Below are positions 26,661 through 35,621 of a stretch of DNA of 64,000 nucleotides, piece after piece. Both the position numbers and the translations under genes were made by a program. The stretch is from Mycolicibacterium doricum (GTDB lineage: Bacteria > Actinomycetota > Actinomycetes > Mycobacteriales > Mycobacteriaceae), in the NCBI RefSeq assembly GCF_010728155.1, contig NZ_AP022605.1, positions 1,612,001 to 1,676,000 on the forward strand. Direction: 5' to 3'. Under the pieces are notes generated by a model that was not told where the DNA came from, made no database searches, and worked only from the letters and a program-made list of their open reading frames with translations. Position 1 is the stretch's first letter. Every line of letters starts with the position of its first letter.

Positions 26661-26696
26661 AATCCCCCGACTTTCAGCCGTGCGGAGGAACGTCAA

Positions 26697-27101
26697 GTTT
26701 CACAGTCGGTGGTGTTGCGGTGCGCCCGCTGGTCACGGTCGTCGTCGCCGGCCTCGACACGCCCGACACGCCGTGACCAGGGAAAATTTAAATTCCAGCG
26801 GGTGCCCGCCGAAACCCTCTACCTGCACTTCAGGCCTGGTCGGGGCGCCTGCCCGCGGAAAACGACGGTGAAACCCCTGGCGCACAGCGAAATCGGGCGA
26901 TCCGGTGCCCTCGCCTGCCGCGCGACGCGCCGACCTCTCAGGGCCTCGCGCACGACTACACGCTGGGCTTTTGATCGAGAAACGCGGGGGTGGGGTTAGC
27001 TTTCGTCAGGATGCGTGGGTACGGTCGTCGTCGCTGGCTGGTTCTACCAGCCGAGACAGTAAGAGACGGCCGAGAGAAATCGCCAGAGACGGAGGAACCC
27101 C
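26697..27101. other. 405-bp gene-free region upstream of mihF
   Basis: I see no convincing gene. Notable items are a 9-bp inverted repeat TGGTCACGG (26730-26738)/CCGTGACCA (26771-26779), an AT-only palindrome AATTTAAATT (26785-26794), and a possible promoter TTGATC (26971-26976) with TAGCTT (26997-27002), whose 20-bp spacer is long. The strong ribosome-binding site GGAGGAA for mihF closes the region. Confidence 0.5.
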
Positions 27102-27419
27102 GTGGCCCTTCCCCAGTTGACCGACGAACAGCGCGCGGCAGCGTTGGAGAAGGCTGCTGCCGCACGTCGAGCCCGTGCCGAGCTCAAGGATCGGCTCAAG
27201 CGCGGCGGCACCAACCTCAAGCAGGTGCTCAAGGATGCCGAGACCGACGAGGTCTTGGGCAAGATGAAGGTCTCCGCGCTGCTGGAGGCGTTGCCGAAGG
27301 TCGGCAAGGTCAAGGCGCAGGAGATCATGACCGAACTCGAGATCGCCCCGACCCGCCGGCTGCGCGGTCTCGGCGACCGTCAGCGCAAGGCTTTGCTCGA
27401 CAAGTTCGATCAGTCCTAG
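27102..27419 (+). CDS. mihF: Mycobacterial integration host factor
   Basis: Small, basic nucleoid protein unique to actinobacteria, essential in mycobacteria and needed for phage L5 integration. The 105 residues include a helical N-terminus (ALPQLTDEQRAAALEKAAAAR) and the helix-two-turn-helix DNA-binding part ending in RRLRGLGDRQRKALL. GTG 27102 has GGAGGAA spaced 4 nt upstream. gmk follows closely, the conserved arrangement. Confidence 0.95.
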   Translation: MALPQLTDEQRAAALEKAAAARRARAELKDRLKRGGTNLKQVLKDAETDEVLGKMKVSALLEALPKVGKVKAQEIMTELEIAPTRRLRGLGDRQRKALLDKFDQS

Positions 27420-27428
27420 GCGTACACG

Positions 27429-28025
27429 TTGAACACCGGCCGAGGGGTCGGACGGGTTGTAGTCCTGTCCGGCCCCTCCGCTGTCGGGAAGTCCACCGTC
27501 GTCCGGTGTCTGCGGGAGCGGATTCCCGACCTCTACTTCAGCGTCTCCGCCACCACGCGGGCCCCGCGGCCCGGCGAGGTGGACGGCGTCGACTATTCAT
27601 TCGTCACCACCGAGGCGTTCCAGCAGCTCATCGACGACGACGCCCTGCTGGAGTGGGCGGAGATCCACGGCGGCCTGCACCGCTCCGGCACCCCGGCTCA
27701 GCCAGTGCGCGAGGCCACCGCGGCGGGCCGTCCGGTACTGATCGAGGTCGATCTGGCCGGCGCCCGAGCCGTCAAGGCCGCCATGCCGGAGGCCCTCTCG
27801 GTGTTCCTCGCCCCGCCCAGCTGGGAGGTCCTGGAGCGCCGGCTTGTCGGGCGTGGCACTGAAACCCCGGAGGTGATGAGCCGGCGGCTGGCCACGGCAC
27901 GCACCGAGTTGGCCGCCCAGAGCGACTTCGATGTGGCGGTCGTGAACAGCCAGTTGGAATCTGCCTGCTCAGAATTGGTAACCTTGCTGGTGGGCCACCC
28001 GTCGGCCGGCACGAATCCGGCCTGA
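27429..28025 (+). CDS. gmk: Guanylate kinase
   Basis: ATP-dependent phosphorylation of GMP to GDP. The 198-residue protein has the P-loop [14 protein letters not shown], the GMP-binding [20 protein letters not shown], and [16 protein letters not shown] 27429 is the only usable start upstream of the P-loop in this frame, with no strong ribosome-binding site, so translation may depend on mihF. Confidence 0.94.
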   Translation: MNTGRGVGRVVVLSGPSAVGKSTVVRCLRERIPDLYFSVSATTRAPRPGEVDGVDYSFVTTEAFQQLIDDDALLEWAEIHGGLHRSGTPAQPVREATAAGRPVLIEVDLAGARAVKAAMPEALSVFLAPPSWEVLERRLVGRGTETPEVMSRRLATARTELAAQSDFDVAVVNSQLESACSELVTLLVGHPSAGTNPA

Positions 28026-28083
28026 TCCGCCCCAAGCAGAGGTGAACCTCTCACCTTCCGCACATCGCCAGGAGATTTCTCAC

Positions 28084-28407
28084 GTGAGCACCCCGCACGC
28101 CGACGCGCAGTTGACCGCCGTGGATGACCTGACCATCGACGCGGCCGCCGCCGGCGCCTACGACACACCCCTGGGCATCACCAACCCGCCCATCGACGAA
28201 TTGCTGGACCGCGTGTCGAGCAAGTACGCGCTGGTCATCTACGCCGCCAAGCGCGCCCGCCAGATCAACGACTACTACAACCAGCTCGGTGACGGCATCC
28301 TGGAGTACGTCGGTCCGCTGGTCGAGCCCGGCCTTCAGGAGAAGCCGCTGTCGATCGCCCTCCGGGAGATCCACGAGGACCTGCTCGAGCACACCGAGGG
28401 CGAGTAG
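28084..28407 (+). CDS. rpoZ: RNA polymerase omega subunit
   Basis: Omega assists assembly of beta-prime into RNA polymerase. The conserved core reads [20 protein letters not shown], then [19 protein letters not shown]. The 107-residue length fits mycobacteria. GTG 28084 follows AGGAG; an ATG at 28042 would add residues that lie across that site. Confidence 0.95.
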   Translation: MSTPHADAQLTAVDDLTIDAAAAGAYDTPLGITNPPIDELLDRVSSKYALVIYAAKRARQINDYYNQLGDGILEYVGPLVEPGLQEKPLSIALREIHEDLLEHTEGE

Positions 28408-28422
28408 CTCAGGCCACCCGGA

Positions 28423-29673
28423 GTGGACCGCAAGCGGATCATCGTCGGCGTGGCCGGAGGCATCGCCGCGTACAAGGCGTGCACGGTGGTTCGCCAGCTG
28501 ACCGAAGCCGGTCACGACGTCCGCGTCCTGCCCACCGAATCGGCGCTGAGGTTCGTCGGCGCCGCGACTTTCGAGGCCCTCTCCGGCCATCCGGTCCACA
28601 CCGGCGTCTGGGATGACGTCCACGAGGTGCCGCACGTGCGCATCGGGCAGGAAGCCGATCTGGTGGTCGTCGCGCCGGCCACCGCAGACCTGCTCGCACG
28701 TGCGGTCGCCGGCCGGGCCGACGATCTGCTGACCGCCACGCTGCTGACCGCCCGGTGCCCGGTGATGTTCGCCCCGGCGATGCACACCGAGATGTGGTTC
28801 CACCCCGCGACCGTCGACAACGTCGCGACGTTGCGCCGCCGCGGCGCGGTGGTCCTCGAACCGGCGTCCGGGCGGCTCACCGGCGCCGACAGCGGCGCGG
28901 GCCGGCTGCCCGAGGCGGAGGAGATCTCCACCCTGGCCCACCTGCTGCTGGTGCGCGGTGACGCGTTACCCTACGACCTAGCCGGGGTCAGGGCCCTGGT
29001 GACCGCCGGAGGCACCCGCGAACCGATCGACCCGGTGCGGTTCATCGGCAACCGCAGTTCCGGTAAGCAGGGCTACGCGATGGCGCGGGTGATGGCCCAG
29101 CGTGGCGCCGACGTCACGCTGATCGCCGGGAACACCGCGGGTCTAGTGGACCCGGCCGGTGTCGAGGTGGTGCACATCGGGTCCGCCGCCCAACTGCGCG
29201 ACGCGGTGTCCAAGCACGCTCCGGGCGCCCACGTCCTGGTGATGGCGGCCGCGGTCGCCGATTTCCGCCCCGCGCACGCGGCGACCAGCAAGATCAAGAA
29301 GTCCAGCGATCCCAATGAGGACGCGCCGACCATCGACCTCACGCGCACCGACGACATCCTCGCCGGCGCGGTCCGGGCGCGCGCCGACGGGCAGCTGCCC
29401 AACATGCGGGCGATCGTCGGGTTCGCGGCCGAGACCGGCGACGCCAACGGTGACGTGTTGTTCCACGCCCGCGCCAAGTTGCGGCACAAGGGCTCCGACC
29501 TCCTGGTCGTCAACGCGGTGGGGGAGAACCGGGCATTCGAGGTCGACAACAACGACGGGTGGCTGCTGGCGGCCGACGGAACCGAGACCGCGCTGGAGCA
29601 CGGGACGAAGACTCTCATGGCCAGCCGTATCGTTGACGCGATCGTCGCGTTCCTGCACAACAGCACCGGGTGA
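28423..29673 (+). CDS. coaBC: Bifunctional phosphopantothenoylcysteine decarboxylase/synthetase
   Basis: Two consecutive steps of coenzyme A synthesis. The N-terminal CoaC flavoprotein domain (residues 1-180) begins RIIVGVAGGIAAYKAC and contains FAPAMHTEMW. The C-terminal CoaB domain has the nucleotide-binding GGTREPIDPVRFIGNRSSGK and VMAAAVADFRP. At 416 residues it is full length. It follows rpoZ by 15 bp. Confidence 0.95.
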   Translation: MDRKRIIVGVAGGIAAYKACTVVRQLTEAGHDVRVLPTESALRFVGAATFEALSGHPVHTGVWDDVHEVPHVRIGQEADLVVVAPATADLLARAVAGRADDLLTATLLTARCPVMFAPAMHTEMWFHPATVDNVATLRRRGAVVLEPASGRLTGADSGAGRLPEAEEISTLAHLLLVRGDALPYDLAGVRALVTAGGTREPIDPVRFIGNRSSGKQGYAMARVMAQRGADVTLIAGNTAGLVDPAGVEVVHIGSAAQLRDAVSKHAPGAHVLVMAAAVADFRPAHAATSKIKKSSDPNEDAPTIDLTRTDDILAGAVRARADGQLPNMRAIVGFAAETGDANGDVLFHARAKLRHKGSDLLVVNAVGENRAFEVDNNDGWLLAADGTETALEHGTKTLMASRIVDAIVAFLHNSTG

Positions 29674-29744
29674 CCGGCGGGGGATTCGGCTGAATCAAGA
29701 GGTTGCGCGAAGTGCGGGTACGCGGTTCGGGTGCCACTGAGCGA

Positions 29745-29750
29745 TATGAT
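29745..29750 (+). promoter_or_regulatory. Candidate -10 box of metK
   Basis: TATGAT is the best SigA-type -10 in the coaBC-metK gap. Transcription from about 29757 would give a leader of about 70 nt that includes most of the tandem repeat at 29751-29778. Confidence 0.5.
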
Positions 29751-29778
29751 TTGACGGTCTAACGTTGACGGTCTAACG
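29751..29778 (+). repeat. Perfect 14-bp tandem duplication in the metK leader
   Basis: TTGACGGTCTAACG occurs twice without a gap (29751-29764, 29765-29778). Each copy holds TTGACG, a good -35 hexamer, but no -10 lies at the right distance downstream. It may be an operator pair or a recent slippage event. Confidence 0.9.
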
Positions 29779-29826
29779 AAACAAGCGGAAGTTCAGTACA
29801 ACGTTCGATACAAGTGAGGATCACAC

Positions 29827-31035
29827 GTGAGTAAAGGTCGGCTGTTTACCAGTGAGTCGGTCACCGAGGGTCACCCCGACAAGATCTGTGACGCCATCAG
29901 CGACTCGGTCCTCGACTCGCTGCTCGCACAGGATCCGCGGTCACGTGTGGCTGTGGAGACCCTCGTCACCACCGGCCAGGTGCACGTCGTCGGCGAGGTG
30001 ACCACCTCGGCGAAAGAGGCGTTCGCCGACATCACCAACACCGTGCGACACCGCATCCTCGAGGTGGGCTACGACTCTTCGGACAAGGGCTTCGACGGCG
30101 CGACCTGCGGTGTCAACATCGGCATCGGCGCGCAGTCGCCCGACATCGCCCAAGGTGTCGACACCGCTCACGAGACCCGCGTCGAGGGTGCCGGTGACCC
30201 GCTGGACCTGCAGGGCGCAGGCGACCAGGGCCTGATGTTCGGCTACGCCATCAAGGACACGCCGGAGTTGATGCCGCTGCCGATCGCGCTGGCACACCGC
30301 TTGGCCCGCCGGCTGACCGAGGTCCGCAAGAACGGGGTCCTCGGTTACCTGCGGCCCGACGGCAAGACGCAGGTCACCGTGCAGTACGACGGCGTCCGGC
30401 CGGTGCGGCTCGACACCATTGTGCTGTCCACACAGCATGCCGAGGGCATCGACCTCGAGGGCACTCTCACCCCGGACATCCGGGAGAAGGTCGTCAACAC
30501 GGTGCTGTCGGACCTCAACCACGACACCATGGACACCTCTGACTTCCGGCTGCTGGTCAACCCCACCGGCAAGTTCGTGCTCGGCGGCCCGATGGGTGAC
30601 GCCGGGCTGACCGGTCGCAAGATCATCGTCGACACCTACGGCGGCTGGGCCCGCCACGGCGGCGGCGCGTTCTCCGGCAAGGATCCGTCCAAGGTGGACC
30701 GCTCGGCCGCGTACGCGATGCGCTGGGTGGCCAAGAACGTCGTCGCCGCGGGCCTCGCCGACCGCGTGGAGGTCCAGGTCGCCTACGCCATCGGCAAGGC
30801 CGCTCCGGTGGGACTGTTCGTCGAGACCTTCGGCACCGAGGCCGTCGACCCGGTCAAGATCGAGAAGGCCATCACCGACGTGTTCGACCTGCGCCCCGGC
30901 GCGATCGTGCGGGACCTGGACCTGCTGCGCCCGATCTACGCGCCGACCGCCGCGTACGGCCACTTCGGCCGCACCGACGTCGATCTGCCGTGGGAGCGCA
31001 CCGACAAGGCCGACGCGCTCAAGACGGCGATCTAG
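29827..31035 (+). CDS. metK: S-adenosylmethionine synthetase
   Basis: Makes S-adenosylmethionine from ATP and methionine. The 402-residue protein has [15 protein letters not shown] near the N-terminus, [12 protein letters not shown], and [19 protein letters not shown] binding phosphate and metal. GTG 29827 is preceded by GAGGA. No S-adenosylmethionine riboswitch is visible in the 154-bp leader. Confidence 0.97.
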   Translation: MSKGRLFTSESVTEGHPDKICDAISDSVLDSLLAQDPRSRVAVETLVTTGQVHVVGEVTTSAKEAFADITNTVRHRILEVGYDSSDKGFDGATCGVNIGIGAQSPDIAQGVDTAHETRVEGAGDPLDLQGAGDQGLMFGYAIKDTPELMPLPIALAHRLARRLTEVRKNGVLGYLRPDGKTQVTVQYDGVRPVRLDTIVLSTQHAEGIDLEGTLTPDIREKVVNTVLSDLNHDTMDTSDFRLLVNPTGKFVLGGPMGDAGLTGRKIIVDTYGGWARHGGGAFSGKDPSKVDRSAAYAMRWVAKNVVAAGLADRVEVQVAYAIGKAAPVGLFVETFGTEAVDPVKIEKAITDVFDLRPGAIVRDLDLLRPIYAPTAAYGHFGRTDVDLPWERTDKADALKTAI

Positions 31036-31064
31036 CTTCTCTGGAAAGTGCGGTAAGGGCCCAG

Positions 31065-31085
31065 GCCGACTACTCGTAGGTCGGC
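31065..31085 (+). terminator. Hairpin between metK and the convergent esterase
   Basis: GCCGAC-TAC and GTA-G-GTCGGC pair into a 9-bp stem with one bulged G. It lies 30 bp after the metK stop and 41 bp before the esterase stop, so could end both transcripts. No U-tract follows. Confidence 0.4.
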
Positions 31086-31125
31086 GATGCCCGGGTAACA
31101 CCGCGGTGCTCGGCCAAAGGGCGCC

Positions 31126-32067
31126 TCAAGCGTGCAGTGCCGCGCGCAGTGCGGCGAACCCCCGCTCGGCCGCCGCTGTCGCCGCCGGCACCACACCGGC
31201 GTAACCGAGGTAGCCGTGCACCAGCGTCTGGGCGTTGTGTAACTCGACGGGTACGCTTGCGGCGGACAGCAATTCGGCGTACCGGATGCCGTCGTCGCGC
31301 AGCGGGTCGTGTCCTGCGACAGCGATGTAGGCCGGTGGCAGCCCGGTGAAGTCGCTCGCCCGCCCCGGAGCCATATCGGGTGACGGATCGGACTCGTCAC
31401 CGGCGTACCACCGCGAGAACCCGTCGATGGCGGAGGCATCGAGGATCGGCGCGTCGGCGTTCTCGATCACCGACGGCAGCGACCGGTCCCACATCGTTAC
31501 CGGGTACCAGAGCAGTTGGAACGTGATCGGCGGTCCGCCGTGTGCACGGGCACGGTGGGTCAGCACCGCCGACAGGTTGCCGCCCGCGGAATCGCCGGCC
31601 ACCGCCAGGCGGGCCGCATTCACCGACAGGTCGGCGCCGTGTTCGGCGATCCACGTCAGCGCCGCCCATGCGTCGTCGACCGCGGCCGGATACGGGTGTT
31701 CGGGTGCCAACCGGTAGTCCACCGACACCACGACCGCGTCGGCCGCGACCGCGTGGTGCCGGCATTCACCGTCATGGGTGTCGAGGTCTCCGGCGGCGAA
31801 TCCGCCACCGTGGAAGAAGACCACGACCGGCGGCCACGGCTGCGGGGTGGCAGGCCGGTACACCCGGATAGGGATGTCGCCGGCAGGTCCGGGTACCGTC
31901 CGGTCCTGCGCCTCGACCTCGGGATGGACCTCCCGCCGCGGCAGATCACGCAGCTTCTGGCGGGCCACCTCGACGCCCTCGTCGACCGAGAGCTGGAACG
32001 GCACCGCATCCAATACCTTTCTCAGAATGGCGTCGATCGGCGGTTTCTCGTCAGCGACAGACACCAC
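31126..32067 (-). CDS. HSL-family alpha/beta hydrolase (lipase/esterase)
   Basis: Carboxylesterase of the hormone-sensitive lipase family, about 313 residues. It shows the oxyanion motif HGGGFAAGDLDTHD, the nucleophile elbow GDSAGGN, catalytic Asp in VAGHDPLRDDG and His in LVHGYLGY. Mycobacterial homologues (Lip family) hydrolyse short-chain esters. The start is uncertain: GTG 32067 or 32064 gives a family-like N-terminus, while GTG 32115 would add 16 basic, unconserved residues. It is divergent from the acetamidase-like gene and may share its operator. Confidence 0.88.
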   Translation of the reverse strand: MVSVADEKPPIDAILRKVLDAVPFQLSVDEGVEVARQKLRDLPRREVHPEVEAQDRTVPGPAGDIPIRVYRPATPQPWPPVVVFFHGGGFAAGDLDTHDGECRHHAVAADAVVVSVDYRLAPEHPYPAAVDDAWAALTWIAEHGADLSVNAARLAVAGDSAGGNLSAVLTHRARAHGGPPITFQLLWYPVTMWDRSLPSVIENADAPILDASAIDGFSRWYAGDESDPSPDMAPGRASDFTGLPPAYIAVAGHDPLRDDGIRYAELLSAASVPVELHNAQTLVHGYLGYAGVVPAATAAAERGFAALRAALHA

Positions 32068-32161
32068 CTCACCGTACGCACGCCGGCGCACCGCCCCGTC
32101 GCGGGCCCGCATCACGGCGCTTGCTCTTCGGTCGCACGGTAAACCGAAGTGAACCGCGACC

Positions 32162-32185
32162 TAACCGTACGGAAACGTTCGGTCA
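32162..32185. promoter_or_regulatory. Imperfect palindrome, candidate TetR-type operator
   Basis: Half-sites TAACCGTACG (32162-32171) and CGTTCGGTCA (32176-32185) are separated by GAAA and match at 8 of 10 positions when one is reversed. The palindrome lies just upstream of the -10 box at 32187 in a divergent intergenic region, as expected for a repressor site. No regulator gene is adjacent. Confidence 0.45.
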
Positions 32186-32186
32186 C

Positions 32187-32192
32187 TAGCGT
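32187..32192 (+). promoter_or_regulatory. -10 box of the acetamidase-like gene (likely leaderless)
   Basis: TAGCGT is followed by 6 nt and ATG 32199. Confidence 0.4.
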
Positions 32193-32198
32193 CGCGCT

Positions 32199-33521
32199 AT
32201 GAGCGGAAGACACGGCTGCGGTCGTAGGGGATTCCTCCAGACAGCGGTGGTCGGCGTGGGGGCGAGCGCGGTCCTCGCGGCGTGCACAAAGAACGCATCG
32301 TCGGCCGACTCCGCTCAACTGCCCTACGCCTCGATACCGGTGCTGCAGCCCGGGCAGGGTGACCGCAGTGGTGACCACTACCTATCCTCACTGCCCGATC
32401 AGGTGCTGTGGGGGTACGTGCCGACCGTGCACGCCACCCCGGTGCTGCGGATGCGCTCCGGCCAGACCGTCACCATCGACGCCGTCTCGCATGAAGGCAT
32501 CCTCGAAGACCAGGGCCGCAATCCGGTCGAGTACTTCGGCGGCCTGGGGGTCAACGAGTCCGATGTCCTGGAAGACGCCAAAACCATCGCTGCGGAATAC
32601 AATCGGACCCCCCGTGACTTCGTCAAGGACGGGCCGCACGTGGTGACCGGCCCCATTTTCGTCGAGGGCGCAGAACCCGGCGACGTGCTGAAGATCGAGA
32701 CGCTCCAGACCCTTCCGCGGGTGCCCTACGGGGTGGTGTCCAGCCGGCACGGAAAAGGCGCGCTCGCGCTGACACCGGACAAGGTCGCGCCCGCCGGCAT
32801 CTCGCTGGCGGAGGTGATGCCACCGACCGGGACCGACAGGCGGTCCGACCCCGATCCGACGAAGTGGGGTGGCGTGTCGGTGTTTACCCCGGTCGAACAG
32901 GGCCGCGGCGTGATGCCTGTGGGCGCCGGCGGGTCGGTGCGGTTTCCGCTCAACCCGTTCATGGGGATGATGGGCGTCGCCTACGCCCAGGACGACGGCC
33001 TCAATGCGCCGAACGCGAACTCCATACCGCCGACGATCGGCGGCGGGAACATCGACATCAAGCTGCTCGGCGTCGGGTCGACGTTCTACCTGCCGGTGTT
33101 CGCGCCGGGTGCGCTGTTCTACGTCGGGGATCCGCACATGGCGATGGGTGACGGTGAGGTGGCGCTGACGGCGATGGAGGGCTCACTGCGCGGCACCTTC
33201 CGGCTCACGGTGTGCAAGCGGGGATCCGGCGACGCGCCCAGCGTGGCCTTCCGCTATCCGTTCGCCGAGACCGAGCAGGCCTGGATACCGATCGGCCTGT
33301 CGGATCCGGACGGCGCGGTCGGCGGGCAGGGCAGCGATCTCGACGTCGCGATGCGCCGGGCGGTGGTCAACGGCCTCGACTATCTTGAACGCGACCGTGG
33401 GATGGACCGTGCCACCGCCTACGCGTACCTGTCCGCCGCTAGCGACTTCACCATCTCCCAGGTCGTCGACCGCACGGTCGGTGTGCACGGGCAAATTTTC
33501 AAGGAGCACTTCGCGTTGTAG
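32199..33521 (+). CDS. Tat-exported lipoprotein of the acetamidase/formamidase family
   Basis: The body (residues 55-440) matches the FmdA_AmdA family of zinc amidases, with a typical TGPIFVEGAEPGDVLKIE segment and FYVGDPHMAMGDGE. Unlike the cytoplasmic enzymes, it begins with a twin-arginine signal (CGRRGFLQTAVVGVGASA) and a lipobox VLAAC with Cys 29. It should therefore be folded and cofactor-loaded before export and then anchored to the membrane. Amides outside the cell, such as formamide or acetamide, are plausible substrates but not proven. It is divergent from an esterase, with a palindromic operator between them. Confidence 0.88.
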   Translation: MSGRHGCGRRGFLQTAVVGVGASAVLAACTKNASSADSAQLPYASIPVLQPGQGDRSGDHYLSSLPDQVLWGYVPTVHATPVLRMRSGQTVTIDAVSHEGILEDQGRNPVEYFGGLGVNESDVLEDAKTIAAEYNRTPRDFVKDGPHVVTGPIFVEGAEPGDVLKIETLQTLPRVPYGVVSSRHGKGALALTPDKVAPAGISLAEVMPPTGTDRRSDPDPTKWGGVSVFTPVEQGRGVMPVGAGGSVRFPLNPFMGMMGVAYAQDDGLNAPNANSIPPTIGGGNIDIKLLGVGSTFYLPVFAPGALFYVGDPHMAMGDGEVALTAMEGSLRGTFRLTVCKRGSGDAPSVAFRYPFAETEQAWIPIGLSDPDGAVGGQGSDLDVAMRRAVVNGLDYLERDRGMDRATAYAYLSAASDFTISQVVDRTVGVHGQIFKEHFAL

Positions 33522-33563
33522 GCGGTGTCGCCGCGTGTCCGGGCCGTCTGCTAGAGGTGTCCG

Positions 33564-35561
33564 GTGACCAAAACCCGGCAGCCGGCCGAACACGAGCCGA
33601 TCGCGCGTGTGCTGCCGATGCTGTCGGTGCCGCACCTGGACCGCGAGTTCGACTACCTGGTGCCCGCCGAATCCTCCGACGACGCCCAGCCCGGCGTTCG
33701 GGTCCGGGTCCGCTTCCACGGCCGGCTGGTCGACGGGTTCCTGCTCGAGCGGCGTTCGGAGACCGACCATCCGGGGCAGCTGGGCTGGTTGGACCGGGTG
33801 GTCTCGCCGCAGCAGGTGCTGACCGCCGATGTGCGCCGGCTCGTCGACGCGGTCGCCGCCCGCTACGCCGGCACCCGACCTGACGTGCTTCGCCTGGCGG
33901 TACCACCACGGCACGCCGGCGCCGAGAAGGATCCGGCCGCCGATCTGCCTCCCGTCGAGGCTTCCCCGATCGACCTCACCGCCTGGCAGGCCTATCCGCG
34001 CGCCGAACAGTTCCTCCGCGCGGTGGGCGATGGGCGCGCCGCCCGCGCGGTGTGGCAGGCGCTTCCCGGCGAAAGGTGGGCGACCCGCCTGGCCGAGGCC
34101 GCGGCGCTGACCGTCGCCAGTGGCCGCGGCGTGCTGGCGGTCGTCCCGGATCAGCGTGATGTGGACGCCCTGCACGCGGCGGCGGTCCCGCTGCTCGCCG
34201 ACGATCGGGTCGTCGCCCTGTCCGCCGGGCTCGGTCCGTCGCAGCGCTACCGGCGCTGGCTGTCGGTGCTGCGGGGCGGTGCCCGGTTCGTCATCGGCAC
34301 CCGCAGCGCCGTATTCGCCCCGGTGTGCAACCTCGGGCTGGTGATGGTGTGGGACGACGGTGACGACAGCCTGGCCGAACCGCGGGCCCCGTATCTGCAC
34401 GCGCGGGAGGTGGCCATGCTGCGCGCTCACCAGTTGCGTTGCGCGGCGCTCATCGGCGGCTACGCCCGCACCGCGGAGGCCCAGGCGCTGGTCCGCAGCC
34501 GGTGGGCACACGACCTCGTCGCGCCGCGGTCCGCGGTGCGGGCGGCGGCGCCACGCGTGATCGCCCTGGAGGACAGCGGCTTCGAGCAGGAACGCGACCC
34601 GGCGGCGCGCACCGCCCGGCTGCCGTCGGTGGCATTGCGGGCGGCGCGCACCGCCCTGCAGGCGGGCCGGCCGGTTCTGGTCCAGGTACCCCGGCGCGGT
34701 TACCTACCCGCGCTGGCCTGCGGGCGTTGCCGGGCCATCGCCCGGTGCCGACACTGCACCGGCCCGCTGTCGTTGCTCGAGCGCGGCGGAGCGGTGATGT
34801 GCCGGTGGTGCGGCCGCGAGGAGATCGGATTACGTTGCTGCCGTTGTGGCTCCGAGTCGGTTCGGGCGGTGGCGGTGGGAACGAGGCGCACCGCCGAAGA
34901 GCTCGGGCGCGCGTTCGCGGGCACACCGGTCGTCACCTCCAGCGGTGAGGCGGTGGTGGCTGCCGTCGCCGACGAGCCCGCGCTGGTGGTGGCCACCCCG
35001 GGCGCCGAACCAGAGCCCGCGGCCGGATACGGGGCCGCGCTACTGCTCGACGGCTGGGCGCTGCTCGGGCGGCAGGATCTCCGTGCGGCCGAGGACACCC
35101 TGCGCCGGTGGATGTCGGCCTCCGCACTGGTGCGCCCCCGTGCGGACGGCGGCGTCGTCATCGTGGTAGCCGAGTCGGCGATCCCGACCGTGCAGGCGTT
35201 GATCCGCTGGGATCCCCTGGGACACGCCGAACTCGAACTCGACTCGCGATCCGAGGTGGGGCTGCCGCCCGCGGTGCACATCGCCGCCGTCGACGGTGCC
35301 TTCGCGGCGGTGACGGCGTTGCTCGGGGCCGCCGACCTACCCGACGGCGCCGAGGCACTGGGACCGGTCGACCTCCCCGTCGGCGCGCGACGCCCGCCAG
35401 GCACACCGGCCGACACGCCGGTGAGCCGGATGCTGGTGCGGGTGCCCCGTGATCGGGGGCTGGCACTGGCGGCCGCACTACGCCGGGCGGCCGGCGTGCT
35501 GAGCGCCCGCCACCACACCGATCCGGCTCGTGTGCAGATCGACCCGTTGCACATAGGGTGA
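33564..35561 (+). CDS. priA: Primosomal protein N' (PriA), actinobacterial form without a working ATPase
   Basis: PriA restarts collapsed replication forks. This 665-residue protein keeps the N-terminal 3'-DNA-binding domain (ARVLPMLSVPHLDREFDYLVP) and the zinc region (CGRCRAIARCRHC, CRWCG, CCRCGSES). The helicase core is degenerate. The normal Walker A GVTGSGKTEVY is replaced by sequence without GKT/S, and the DEEH box reads WDDGDDSLAE. This loss is known from actinobacterial PriA, which may act as a loader without helicase activity. GTG 33564 is the likely start. The metK-priA-fmt order is conserved. Confidence 0.93.
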   Translation: MTKTRQPAEHEPIARVLPMLSVPHLDREFDYLVPAESSDDAQPGVRVRVRFHGRLVDGFLLERRSETDHPGQLGWLDRVVSPQQVLTADVRRLVDAVAARYAGTRPDVLRLAVPPRHAGAEKDPAADLPPVEASPIDLTAWQAYPRAEQFLRAVGDGRAARAVWQALPGERWATRLAEAAALTVASGRGVLAVVPDQRDVDALHAAAVPLLADDRVVALSAGLGPSQRYRRWLSVLRGGARFVIGTRSAVFAPVCNLGLVMVWDDGDDSLAEPRAPYLHAREVAMLRAHQLRCAALIGGYARTAEAQALVRSRWAHDLVAPRSAVRAAAPRVIALEDSGFEQERDPAARTARLPSVALRAARTALQAGRPVLVQVPRRGYLPALACGRCRAIARCRHCTGPLSLLERGGAVMCRWCGREEIGLRCCRCGSESVRAVAVGTRRTAEELGRAFAGTPVVTSSGEAVVAAVADEPALVVATPGAEPEPAAGYGAALLLDGWALLGRQDLRAAEDTLRRWMSASALVRPRADGGVVIVVAESAIPTVQALIRWDPLGHAELELDSRSEVGLPPAVHIAAVDGAFAAVTALLGAADLPDGAEALGPVDLPVGARRPPGTPADTPVSRMLVRVPRDRGLALAAALRRAAGVLSARHHTDPARVQIDPLHIG

Positions 35562-35621
35562 GCCCAACCCACCGGACAGCACGACGGCTTGCCCCGGTTG
35601 TTCGCGTCGTCGATCACCTTG

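Larger units (their letters stand above)
24951..26696 (+). mobile_element. IS200/IS605-family element: frameshifted tnpA, intact tnpB
   Basis: The element carries tnpA (Y1 HUH transposase) and tnpB on the same strand. The left end is marked by the hairpin 24956-24986. The right end has a hairpin at 26640-26660 and then an AATCCCC...GGAGGA...GTCAA end typical of the family, finishing near TCAA 26693-26696. There are no terminal inverted repeats or target duplication, as expected for single-strand transposition. It sits between pyrF and mihF. Exact end points are inferred. Confidence 0.8.

Noticed and set aside
29674..29826. S-adenosylmethionine riboswitch before metK
   Set aside because: No SAM-I/II/IV core helices could be drawn; only the tandem repeat and promoter are visible.
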